Source of the DNA: Lineus longissimus
Lineage: Eukaryota; Nemertea; Pilidiophora; Heteronemertea; Lineidae
Direction of reading: 5' to 3'
Assembly: GCF_910592395.1 (NCBI RefSeq)
Contig: NC_088324.1
Coordinates: 6,970,953-7,034,952, forward strand
DNA length: 64,000 bases
Numbering within the stretch: the stretch's first letter is position 1; each line of letters starts with the position of its first letter. Below are positions 44,724 through 55,600 of the stretch, piece by piece. Made by a program: the position numbers and the translations under genes. Under the pieces are notes generated by a model that was not told where the DNA came from, did no database searches, and was given only the letters and a program-made list of their open reading frames with translations.

Positions 44724-47102
44724 ATGAAGAAAGTCATCATCATGCTGTTGCTCATTGGTCTCGTAGCTGTTGAAATGACAACGGCAAAAGGTAAGCGAGT
44801 GATTTTCAGTTTAACAAACATTTATATGATCCAGGGTTTTCCCACATTACCACGTTATTTTACCCCTTATCTCGCGGTTAAAAGAACTCAGGCCTCGCCG
44901 AATACACGGTCTCTCACTGTAAACGTCAGTTGGTCGATTTGACCGACTTACCCTGGTCCAGGGCCGATGTCATTTTTTGACTAGGTTATTGGCCAAACAG
45001 TTATCAACTGACCAACTGGCTTGATATACTTGATTTACCAATTGGTCAGCTGACAAATTGGCTTAATCAATTGACCAGTTGGCTTGTTGATTAACCTATC
45101 GCCTTGGCCAACTTGACTATTCATGCAAACTCTCCTAGCCTCAAGTTGGTCGAACCAAAACGTACCAAGCTGGTTGGTCGATGTTGACTAATCAGGTTTG
45201 TCGAGCCATGGCAGAAATGTCCAAGTGGGTTAGTCAATATGAACCTACAAAATCATCGTAATCAACTGGCAAAATTCAGTTAACAGACAAATCCTACTGG
45301 CAAGTTGACTTTAAGGTTTGTCAAGTGGCCAAAGAGTTTGGTCACTTAGCAGTTGACAAACTTCAATCAACATTAATTTGGTCAACTTACCAATTTTTGA
45401 CCAAGTTACGTTTTCAGTTATTGTCCGTCGCACAGAGGCCTAAATTCCGATTGTTCTACCGATGTATCAAACAGTTATCAGGGCAAGTCAATATAACATC
45501 GACCCCCACAGAAAATTACCGTAGGGCTCGATAGACCTAAAGCGGCAAGGGCCAATAAACGGAATGGCCCGCGACGCTGGCATGTGATGTGAGGGGACAT
45601 ACCTTCTTCTAGATGAAAATACGAGCGTGCTATGATGCATCACTCAATATTTATCCAGTGCTTTTGTCAATATTCTTCTGGCCCACTTTTCCTTTTTATA
45701 CGCATCGGTATTTGGATTGCCGGTGAGGCTGCTACTCGGTAACGTGCGTTCCCTAAGGATCGTACATTAATTAAGATTGTGCTAGGAGTGGCACTTTGAA
45801 GTGGTACTATGGGACGGAATGCTGCAGGACCACATAAGGGCGCTCTAAAGTTATCTCAATGAGGTTTATTAAGACTTCGCCAACTTAAATCTCAATAAAA
45901 CTATTTTGACAAATTAATGACATGTCTCTTTCAGAGTTGTATCGCTCCAAGCGGTCGTACATGTAAGTAAACAATGACAATATGGTGCCCGAAGAAACCA
46001 CAAATATCCTTCAAAAATCATATAATTAATCTATCTTTCTGACAGGATTTATCATAGACGTATGACTTATTTTTTATGTGAGGTTGAGACCGATTTCATA
46101 AATACATATGCCACTTACCACGGAACCAAGAGGCAAATTGATGGGATTTTTTCTTGGAGTCGAAATTTATTATCTAAACACCACGGGCATACTGTCGATG
46201 ATTTGATTTTATCTGAAAACACTTATGTTAATAATTCACATCACAGGCCATAGGTGGAGTAAGGCGTAATGAACGAATTCCCCAGCCTCAAACATATACA
46301 TTTATCATTATATAACCATAACACCCCGGGCAAATCGCAGACAAGATATCCTCTTGACCATTCGAGCAGATCTATGCTCGTTCGGCAAACGTCACTACTA
46401 TGATATACCTGCATTGGCCATTCCTGATGGATGGCTCGATTCTTGGAGGCTATTTGATTCACGGCTTTAGCTAAAAGCCTCTGTCCTCTGTTTTGTACTG
46501 GCGAACTCTCTGCTATTTTCCTAAATGAGCCTGATCGTTTCGGACTGACCTTGGCCATCTAATATATACCGTTCTGCATGTTGAAGGCAACTCTGTAAAC
46601 ATAAAACATCGCTATTTGCCTTCTTTCATCATTCTCAGCAATTCAGTAATTGACTTTTTCAGCAGCAGGCGGAAGTAAATCTAGCGGTATTACTAAACAA
46701 TACATTTCCAACCCAAATCAACCCCATGCCAATTTCATCCACAAAATGTTCTGTATTGTTATCTACCGCTAACTTTTACTGCGATTCTGAGTAAACAAAA
46801 AGTAATACCATAATCCATCGCCATGAGCCTACCTATGTTTGGAAATTTTACTTGACCATGTATGATGCAATTCGATGCCACTCAATCTCCTAGTAAACTT
46901 TGCAAGACCTCGCCCCAAGAAGACACTAATCAAAACCTATCTCTCTTCTTTCAGCAATGGGAGGGAAGGTGTTGAATGCGGATTTCCTAGAAATGTTTAT
47001 TGCAGGGATGACACGAGGTGCTGTAGACCAAAAGGAGAAGATAATCCGAGTTATCTTCCTATACTGAAAAAATGCTTGTACGACAAGGATTGTCGATTTT
47101 GA
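44724..47102 (+). CDS. secreted six-cysteine peptide precursor with furin site, 3 coding exons
   Basis: Coding exons 44724-44790, 45935-45962 and 46955-47102 (all GT-AG; phases 1 and 2 match) give an 80-residue precursor; a 5'UTR exon ends at 44342. Residues 1-22 are a signal peptide (MKKVIIMLLLIGLVAVEMTT). Then comes a tiny propeptide ending in R-S-K-R, a textbook R-x-K/R-R furin site encoded by the 28-nt exon. The mature part is about 50 residues, basic and acidic mixed, with Cys pattern C-x7-C-x5-CC-x16-C-x5-C and the end DCRF. A double Cys in a six-Cys peptide suggests a knottin- or defensin-like disulfide fold; it could be antimicrobial, toxin-like or a signalling peptide. I do not recognise the family. 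AATAAA is at 47138. The three exons, splice phases, furin site and UTR signals agree, so the model is likely although no single long ORF exists. Confidence 0.78.
44855..45440 (+). repeat. GGTCAA/TTGACC-rich repeat, copy 1 (in the peptide gene's intron)
   Basis: It opens with ACGTTATTTTACCCCTTATC...CCTCGCCGAATACAC...GTAAACGTCAGTTGGTCGA, the same string of words as 47796. It continues as a degenerate array of CAACTGACCAATTGGTCA-like palindromes alternating with TTGATATACTTG spacers. At least 15 GGTCA/TGACC half-sites are present. No ORF. The rest of the intron to 45934 holds nothing else. Confidence 0.72.
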
Positions 47103-47137
47103 TGTACAAAATCGCCTGCTGCAATACATCGCTTGTG

Positions 47138-47143
47138 AATAAA
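47138..47143 (+). terminator. polyadenylation signal AATAAA of the peptide gene
   Basis: AATAAA lies 36 bp after the stop TGA (47100-47102), a short but normal distance for a small secreted-peptide mRNA. 47144-47790 holds no gene; a fragment of segment X is at 47572-47600. Confidence 0.7.
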
Positions 47144-47794
47144 AACGGCTTAGTTGTCATCAGCAATCACGCCTTTTGCGTTATTTTGTCTTTGCGATTT
47201 ACAAATCAATAAGCCCATGCGCAATTTGGCTTGTCTAAGAGTTTCTGTAGACCATTCTGATGAACATTGACCCTTCATGCGTTCACCGGCGTGGACTTGG
47301 GGATCAACTTACCCGCTAAGCCAGAAACTTGGTGGAAGAGTGAAATTAAGGCAAAGACAAACCAAAAACTTCTGACTCCGAAACCCTGAAATGGTCATGG
47401 TTGTAATTTGGTCCTTCATTGGTCTAGCTCAAAGGTTTTCACGATAATTTGTACGATGAAGACTTGACAAAGACCGCGTATACGCACGTTTTCTACCCCG
47501 TATTTCGTGTAATTCCCTTCCCAAGACGCAGCATCTAGCTGTCATTACCACTGCTAAAAATAGCAGCTGCTGTTGATGTATGAAGCACCAGAACGCTTAG
47601 CGATCGATAGGAAGTACTCTCGGGCAGACAATTGAGAGTGGAAACTGTATACTTCGTTATTGATTTTACTTGGATGGATATCTGGGAAAAAAAGTTTGGC
47701 ATTGACATGCAGGTCAAATAAGCCTTGTTCATGTTAAAAGAACTGTCACTGTACTGTCACTGTCGCTTTTCCATCTTAGTTGGCTCGACTTAAA

Positions 47795-48135
47795 CGTTAT
47801 TTTGCCCCTCATCTCGCAGTTAAAAGATTTCGGACCTCGCCGAATACACTGTAAACGTCAGTTGGTCGAATTGACCAACTTGCACTGGTTCAGGACCGAT
47901 GTTATTTTGGACTAGGTTATTGGCCAGCTGACCAAACATTTATCCAACTGACCAATTGTCTTGATGTACTCGACTTACCGGACCAATTAGCTGGATACAC
48001 TTGGCTTACCAGGTTGGCCAACTGAACAATTGGACCGATATACTTGGCTTACCAGGTTGGTCAACTGACCACTTTGCTTGATTTACCTATTGCCTTGGCC
48101 AACTTGACAGTGAAACTTTGGGTTGATCGCCCTAC
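47795..48135 (+). repeat. GGTCAA/TTGACC-rich repeat, copy 2
   Basis: Direct copy of the 44855 repeat, starting ACGTTATTTTGCCCCTCATC and again turning into a palindromic CAACTGACCAATTG array with TTGGCTTACCAGGTTGG units (two nearly identical at 48003-48060). The two copies bracket the last exons of the peptide gene. Confidence 0.72.
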
Positions 48136-48234
48136 CAATTGAATTGGTCACCTTGACCAATGTGTTTAGAGTGAGAGAAAATATATCATCATTCGAGACA
48201 AAAGGTCATCATGCACATGGTGAAGGGCACTGTC

Positions 48235-48359
48235 GGTATTGATTGTCTGACCCAAACCGCGAGGGTGGAGCTAAACTAGTGGCCAAAACCTCAGCTACGC
48301 CTCAGTTTTGGTCTACATTTTAGCTCCAACCTCGCGGTTTGGGTGAGACAATCAATACC
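48235..48359. repeat. 41-bp-arm hairpin
   Basis: GGTATTGATTGTCTGACCCAAACCGCGAGG... (48235-48275) pairs with ...CCTCGCGGTTTGGGTGAGACAATCAATACC (48319-48359). An inner hairpin, CCAAAACC...CAGTTTTGG, lies in the loop. This is MITE-like. 48360-49317 contains two diverged direct repeats (48458-48540 and 49238-49321, TTGGAA..AGACAGTTC.CC) and no gene. Confidence 0.78.
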
Positions 48360-49694
48360 TCCAGTTCGGTATCAATTCCTTAAATCATCAGATAAGGAAA
48401 TCAGTTGCGTGATCGTCTAGTTACGAAACAATGAAAGGGTACACAATTTTGTTGCTCTTTTGGAAACTAGACAGTTCACCTACAAGTGTATTTTTCTACT
48501 AAATTGCTTTTTTACAAATTTATGGTTGACTAAAATATAACGAGTTTACAACAGTATTTAGTTTGACCAATGTTGGTCATATCGCACGCTGTCTATCGTT
48601 TGATCTAACCCGCCCATTGTCCGAGAGCTGATACCCCATTGTCATGCTCGACTATCTGCTCAGGGATTAGGCTCACGAAACAATAGGCACAGTCTTGGGA
48701 GGACTTCAATTGTTCGAATTTGGTTCTGAGGGGTCTGTAAACGTAGTGAAACTCCTGGTCGTAATCATACCTTTCAATCGACTGGGAGCGGCCGCCTCAA
48801 CTCAAATTGATCGCAATTCAAACGCATAACAATATAATCATGATACATGCGTCAGATGCAAGTCAAATAAGTTAAATGAGACACCCATTGCAATTGTGAT
48901 GCAAATTGCACATTTCGGCGACAATGACTTTTATAAGACACCAAAGGCGCATTTATCACGTTTATGCGAAGTTTTTGTCATACAAACTGTACTTCATGGG
49001 ACATTTTGAATATCGGAATATTGGATGTAGTTAAAACGGGAAATACCTATGTTATAGACTACGTTTCTTTGCCCTTGATGATTTTCCCGTAAGGACCCCC
49101 CCCCCCCATTTCGAAGCCTTTCTGGGAGTACTTGTGATGACCTGATGAACTTTTGGATTAGCCGTTTAGTTCGTGTATCTCGGGAATGATTCCTAGCTAC
49201 CGAAAGAATTAAAAGGTAAAATAATGTACTGTGTTCCTTTTTGGAACAAGACAGTTCGCCAACTAATGTAACTCTATCACAAATAGCCATTTTAAATTTG
49301 GTAATTGACTGAAAAATAATGTGGCGTGCATGAAGCACCAGAACGCTTCGATAAAATATTGTGACAGGCAAATAAGCCGCTGCTTATGTTTAAAGGCCAT
49401 ATATCAAGGTTTTTTGCCATTTTCTGCTGTAAGACGATTTCAAAAGTGTACCTAACACTTTATACAATACAGAAAACCAAATGCAATTAGCTCCATCCAT
49501 TTTGAAGATATAGCCAATTATGTGTTTGACAACTTGATTACCTAATCAGGCTAGCAACTGGCTTGTTAGAGCCAGGCGGCGGGTTCAGCAAAAGTTGTGA
49601 TGTAGATCAGGTCATCTGTACATGTCATGCAATCATAAAAGCAGGAGGGCCTTAATTAATTATGCACACCTGGAAGTAATGTGTTTCATTCACT

Positions 49695-49937
49695 ATGGTG
49701 TATTGTGTGGCTCCGAATTGTGTCAAGGATAGCACAAAGAACAATCGAATGACGGATGGGACCCATTTTCATGAATTTCCAAAGCCAGTTGAACGAGAGA
49801 GGAGGAAGCTGTGGATTCGGAAGTGCAAACGTTTGGAGTGTTGGAAGCCTGGGCCTTCGGCCAAACTTTGCAGTGATCACTTTATCGATACGGATTATCA
49901 CATGAAGCCGGATATCTGCATCCAACTGAATATTTAA
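49695..49937 (+). CDS. THAP-domain ORF of the Kolobok-type element
   Basis: 80 residues, almost exactly one THAP zinc finger (a DNA-binding domain of P/Kolobok transposases and host THAP proteins). The C2CH ligands are C4, C9 (C-x4-C) and the C-S-D-H-F pair near residue 60. The invariant Pro (FPKP) and Trp (KLWIRKC) are present. The frame stops right after the domain (...DICIQLNI), so the catalytic part is missing. The start is the ATG in TCACTATGGTG. It could be expressed as a stand-alone DNA-binding repressor of related elements, or be a remnant; the sequence does not say. Confidence 0.85.
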   Translation: MVYCVAPNCVKDSTKNNRMTDGTHFHEFPKPVERERRKLWIRKCKRLECWKPGPSAKLCSDHFIDTDYHMKPDICIQLNI

Positions 49938-50380
49938 TGCCACTTGTTAAAAACAGCTGTTCCAACCATGTCAATTGCATTTAATGCCCGAGGCTGCTGA
50001 GGTCGGTTGTTGTGTAGGCCCTATTGGGGCCTGTGATACCGCATAGTGTCTTCTTGTGTTCCAGCCATAGCAAGGTGACAGCGACACAGGTCAGTGTCAG
50101 TGACAGCCACTGTCAATGACAGATTATTGTCATCTGACATCTAGGCCTATCTAACGTTGCACGGCATTATATCGTCACGTCAAGATGATTGTGCATAATA
50201 CCGTCACTTTTAGTAGTTCAGCGTCATGACATAACTGGCGATACAAGACTGACGAGGCGAAACAATATACTGCAACATTAGTCTGTTCAAAATCATACAT
50301 GTTATGCATCTGCAACCGTCTATCAATGTCTTCTTTGCTATATCGGCAGGTCTGCCATGCAAATTGATTAACCACAAATT

Positions 50381-50506
50381 CTAATCACTTTCATCCGAAT
50401 GATCACTCTCGAACATGTACGGCTCAACGTTTAAATATCCTTCTGTATCGACCAAAACATCCTCAAATTCACTGCTCTCACTCTCTGAACTGTGTGCGGA
50501 AGCCAT
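50381..50506 (-). CDS. small acidic ORF at the other end of the Kolobok-type element
   Basis: 41 codons from ATG (50506-50504) to TAG (50383-50381): Ser/Glu-rich, MASAHSSESESSEFEDVLVD followed by a V-E-P-Y-M-F-E motif and a DHSDESD end. It faces the THAP ORF head to head. Similar short acidic E-P-Y-x-F-E-P sequences start some invertebrate proteins of unknown role, as far as I recall. It may be an exon of a second element-encoded protein whose remainder is deleted. Confidence 0.45.
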   Translation of the reverse strand: MASAHSSESESSEFEDVLVDTEGYLNVEPYMFESDHSDESD

Positions 50507-51755
50507 CTTGCTTTGTTCTGACTGACCTGATCTACGTCATCAAAAAATCCCTAGCGGCCACATGTGGAACTAATCTAAAGTTGTGTGTGGTGGGAAATTC
50601 AAATAGTTTAAAATTGAAAATTGAAATAACTAAATAATGACTTTATTATTAGAATGTTTTCAATGTCTGGGATCTTGTTTTCAACATATTTCATGAGTAT
50701 CAAGCATGTTTTCAAACCTTGATATATGGCCTTTAAACAACTGTACCTGTGTACTTGTCCCCACCTGTCACGAGTGTGGATATTCCGCCAGTCATTTATT
50801 TCGCCAGTCACTAGTCATTTTAAAAATTATACGCTGTCCTATTGGGCATATGGTATATTCGAAGAATTTTAAAGTTGTTGATAAGCATATAGGGAATAAA
50901 CTTGGTATTTAACGTAGGCCTATATAGCTGGGAATTGTGTTAATCCGATTAGACTCATGGAAACACAAATAGAATATGAGATGGTGTATAGCTGAAGAGA
51001 CTAGTTGTGGTTCTTCTGCCACAGTGAATATTGGGTTACAGGTCCCAGAATCCAATGCGGCCTCACACAATTCCTACATGTGACCTAATTTAACTGCAAA
51101 CCGTAAAGACATTTGCCGGATCGAAGCCGGTTAAGCAAACCCGCACCGTCTAAGTGGGATTTCACTCCAGCTTAACTGACCTTGTCGGAACCGACCCGGG
51201 ATGGGTTTAAGCCGGTTCGCTTTAACACGCACCGAGTAAAACGTCATATTGTTAACACGTTCTACCTTTCTCTGCCCATCCAAAATTTAAATCCGGTTGA
51301 ATCATTTGCATGCTAGGTTTGTTTGGGAATCAGTTGCAACAGGCAGTCCTTGAAAAAAAACCTGCATGCTATTGTATGAACCATCAATTGTGTTGAATGG
51401 CCCCATTCATAAATACCCTGACTGCCTGCATTGCTGACCATACGCATTCTGAACCATCAGAGTCACTCGGTCCGTTATCTCCCCTCGTGGTCAAGCCTCA
51501 TGGTTGGTGTTGGTGATGGCCACTTTTATATACTTTTTATGTAGATCGTATTACAAATACATGTACCAGAAATAAAAAGTGTTTTTCGTAAGGCTTTTTC
51601 AATGACCGATTTCAAATGAAAAGGAAATCTGCGCAATCACAATCCTGCCATATCATTAGAAAACTAAATTTCTAACAATATGCTAAAACTGCATTGGATT
51701 TTGTGCCCTAGTTTGGGAAAAATCGTTTCAAGTAAGTGTTGATATCCATCTAAAT

Positions 51756-52643
51756 TAGACTGTACATGTCCGTCCAAACTTATCAGATTTGTCGTTGTAG
51801 TCTAGATCACCATCACATCTCCATTTCGACGGAAGACAGCTTGTAGCATTGTCACAACCAAACTGCTCGGACGTACATGTCGTTGTTCAATCACATGTGA
51901 GCTCGTCTGCCTCATCGGTGCAATCTTCCTCACCATCACACTTCCAAGGGTTCGGGATACATTTTTTCTCCTGTCTGCAAAGAAATTCTGTCGATTCGCA
52001 CTCGTGAACGGTCGTGGTGCAGTCATCTTCGTCAGTACCGTCCGCACAGTCTTCATCACCGTCACATCTCCAACGAAGTGGAAGACAACTGCGGTTATCA
52101 CATCTGAATTCTGTTGAGTCACGCTGAATTTCAAGAGCGCATCCTACTTCGTCTAAACCATCGATACAGTCGTCCTCTCGATCACACTTCCACGAGATTG
52201 GGATACATTTTTTCTCCTGCCCGCATAGAAATTCTGTCGATTTGCACTGAATGGTTATGGTGCAGTCATCTTCGTCAGTAAAGTCCGCACAGTCTTGAAC
52301 ACCGTCACATTTCAAAGGAAGTGGAAGACAACTGTTATCACATCTGAATTGTGTTGAGTTACATTGAACTTGGTCAGAACAACCAACTTCGTCGACGCCA
52401 TCGAGACAATCGTTCTCTCCGTCGCACTTCCAAGAATTCCGGATACATTTCTTCTCCTCGCTGCATAGGAATTCTGCCGATTTGCACTGACCAGTCTCGT
52501 CGCAGTCAGCCCCGTCGCTACCGTCCGAACATTCTACCATACTGTTACATTTCCAACTCGATGGGAGACACATCTTTTTATCACGACATCTGAATTGTGT
52601 TGAGTCGCACTGAATTTGATCAGGAAAAGCAACTTCGTCGACG
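51756..52643 (-). pseudogene. partial copy B of the LDLa gene (6 modules, no signal exon)
   Basis: The frame from the junction (52643) to TGA (51889-51887) encodes modules equivalent to A modules 6, 7, an 8/10 hybrid, 11, 12 and 13, then the post-stop relic. A carries eight modules over the same interval, so B lacks one two-module unit. Several disulfide or calcium positions are altered (ALEIQRDS for ALEIQCNS loses a Cys; SDGSDGADC loses the acidic Glu; RCDNSC is shortened by one Arg). Exons 1-2 and modules 1-5 are missing: at 52643/52644 the sequence switches to POMT1 intron 9. Confidence 0.85.
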
Positions 52644-52672
52644 AATATTGTACTGCTGTTCTCATGTTGCAG

Positions 52673-55600
52673 CAACGACACGAAAGTGGCTGACCCTCCT
52701 GAGCGGATAAAGGATGGTGATATTGTACAGATCTACCACGGGCTTACCAAGCGACCCTTGAACAGGTATGCAACTAATAAGCGGTGTCCTAGCTGCTTTC
52801 ATTCTCAAGATTATCCTTCCCTTTCATATCTCAACGATCAGAAGGATATTGGCGGATTTTCTCTTTTATCATGGCTTTTCGTTCTTCTCTTCAGCCATGA
52901 TGTTGGTGCACCAATGAACCCTGCCATCATGGAGGTTTCTTGTTATGTAGACCACAACATTAACATGTCGGCGAACACGCTTTGGAGAGTGGTAAGTTTT
53001 TTTCCAAGTCATTTAAATATATATCTTACTCAATTAAATTGTGATTTGAATTTGCTGCCGACATATTAATATATTTGGATTTAAAGGTAATGAGGTTGTC
53101 ATCAAGTGGAACTCTGGAAAACGAACCCCTCCCTGTTTTGTTCGATAACGGAAACGATGCATGGTCAGAGCGAACAGTGACCTTTGAATACAACGAGTCG
53201 CTCTAAGAAATCTTCGCTCCATTTCATATAATGGTTACCCGCAGTACAAATCTCAGTTCAATATATGATGATCCATCAAATTGGAATATAGTAAACAGTT
53301 CAAAGCACAATCGTGTGAATAATACCGTTATATATTCCGCATATTATGCTCCCTTGTACATGTAAATGGGCTATAGTTTTTACCAAATATCTTTCTTCAT
53401 CAAAATTAATATTTTTTGGTGTCTGTCATAAACAATAATACACATTCCTCACTCTGTTTACCTTTCCATGAGGCCCTGAACAAGTAAAATAATCTCCCTC
53501 TTGTTAGTCATTGAACAAGTGTAATAATCTCGCCATTGTTTACATTTATCACTTCTTTGTTATTTCAGGAGATCCTGAACAAGTATGACGAAGGTGAATA
53601 CTGGCTGTCGATACGATCTCATGTCCGCCTGATCCACGTCAATACCACGTCAGCTCTCAGGGTGAGTGGGCAGCTTCGAGAGGTCGTCACGCAGAAATAA
53701 ATTGCCTATCAAGTGGAATGCGACTTTGTTCATTTAATAACAAATCGTATGACTCTTCGGGCTGAACTAGTTCTTAAAAATGCATTACAAATTGATACTG
53801 ACCACATACTCGTGCATTCTGGTGTAGTATGGAATTGTACATATCCAGGTCGAAAACCCAGATACATGTAAGACTATAGTATGTTTCTTACTATCTTCGT
53901 AAGGAATTTGTCAATTTTGTGTCGTGTATCTGTAGGTACTTTCATAATTTGCCCTGTTTCTCAGTTACGATCACAAGTAAATATCTTACAAACATCTCAC
54001 AACGAATGTACTTGCACATATGTCTGAAATTAAATACAACAACTACAAAAAGTCGTATTTTCTTTTCCGCCTTGGTGAAAGAAAATGCATGTTCGGCCTG
54101 AACAGAAAAGAAAGCATCACTTTACGGGTCCATGCAGGCCAATCATTGCGATAATGGTGTTGTCCTATTTGAATAACACCCCCACTACAAATGGAAATAA
54201 GGACTGAATATAATTCCGTACCTAAAAATTCAGCACTTTTCATATTTTACTGATCAATGTTTCAGGTGACAGGCATCATCTTACCAGAATGGGGTTTTGG
54301 GCAGCAGGAAGTGGTGGCTGACAGGAGCATTACCCAGGAGTCGCCAATCTGGAATGTGGAAGAGCACCTTTACCTCAAGGATGAACAAACTATAGAATGT
54401 GAGCTCCGGTTTCCTCCTACATAATGATAATAATATTATTGAGTTCTTATATAACGCCTTTCCATGTTTCCGTGCTCAAAGCACGTTTGGGATATCATAT
54501 TATTATTACCCCGGTCTCCACAGAAATCAGTCGGGGGGGGGGGGGGGGGTTCAAGAAGCAACCAGAAGGTGCTCACTTGAATTCGACCAGTCTAACAGAC
54601 GTTGAGTATTTGATGATGAGCAATGTAAACGAAGGTGAGTATTCTTTCGCCTCCAGTTTCCTCGTACGTTGCAAGCTTGACGTGGAGTATGTGTGATTTG
54701 TTATATTTGATGATCGTCGTTGACTTTGATATACAGTGTAGTCGTCAACTGAACACACAGGCCTAAAATCTTATACTTATAATATTATCTTAGTACTACA
54801 TATACTGACAGGATTCGTATCATATGACTTTATTTAGTATTATGCACGTATACATGCGTAAAATTTACAAGACTTGTGTAAGATTTCTAGTCAAGATACA
54901 TGTATTAGATGATCTTTTAACTGAGAACCTTAGAAGGATCTTCGGAATCTTCCAGAAATCTTGCAAAGACTGTACACGAATCTTAATTAAGGTATTCCCT
55001 AAGAACCTTACCAGGCTCTTTCCCTAAGTTTTGTAATTTACAAGGTGGTAGGTGTTTCACTAAGAATAATTATTATCATATTGTTATCGGTTTTTTCTTA
55101 GTACATGTACATTGCCGGTGTATGTTTCTGGCCCTTTGTATGTTGACGGATTATGAAGTGTATAGATTATTGTTCTATAGTGACCACGACTGTCGTCAGC
55201 CTGGATATCAAAGTGCATAATATAATCCTTTGTTGTTCGGACATTCGGTCCCAGGATATTTGAAATCTTTACACATGCTTAAAACGTTTGATAGGTCAAA
55301 AACATACCAATGCTGACTCGTCGGATAATAAATAGTTGAATATCCAGCGTATGTTTTTACTAACAGAAGCTCACTATCTAATCATGTTTACCATTGTATC
55401 AATTATGCATCCTCTCATTTAATTTAATTGGCTCAAGATCTGAGCCACCAATAAATTGTCTGTAGTTGATGCTTCGTTTATTCGAACGATTTGTTCCTTT
55501 TTCATTTCAGAAGACATAAGAGCATCACCGCTTATCCCAACGAAACCCGTATACCTGTCATTCTGGGATAAATTCAAGGAGCTTCAGGTGAGGTTGTTGT

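Larger units (their letters stand above)
49394..50732 (+). mobile_element. 1339-bp Kolobok (T2)-type transposon with THAP ORF
   Basis: Terminal inverted repeats are 19 bp and perfect: AGGCCATATATCAAGGTTT at 49394 and its reverse complement ending at 50732. TTAA stands outside both ends (49390-49393, 50733-50736). The empty site TGTTTAAACAATTG is at 40231-40244. A TTAA duplication, TTAAAGG termini and a THAP domain together fit the Kolobok/T2 superfamily; P elements make 8-bp duplications and piggyBac ends differ. There is no full transposase, so it is non-autonomous. An internal GTGACAG/GTCAGTG-rich stretch lies at 50080-50130. Confidence 0.88.
49318..51510 (+). repeat. segment X, copy B (interrupted by the Kolobok element)
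   Basis: 49318-49393 and 50733-51510 correspond to A 40157-40438 plus 43148-43720. B lacks the pogo element and has the Kolobok element. At 51510-51520 the sequence passes directly into the LDLa 3' flank (A about 34112), a junction absent from A. Confidence 0.88.

Noticed and set aside
52686-53069. 127-codon frame starting MADPPERIKDGD
   Set aside because: It is POMT1-B exons 10 and 11 read through their intron, not a separate gene.
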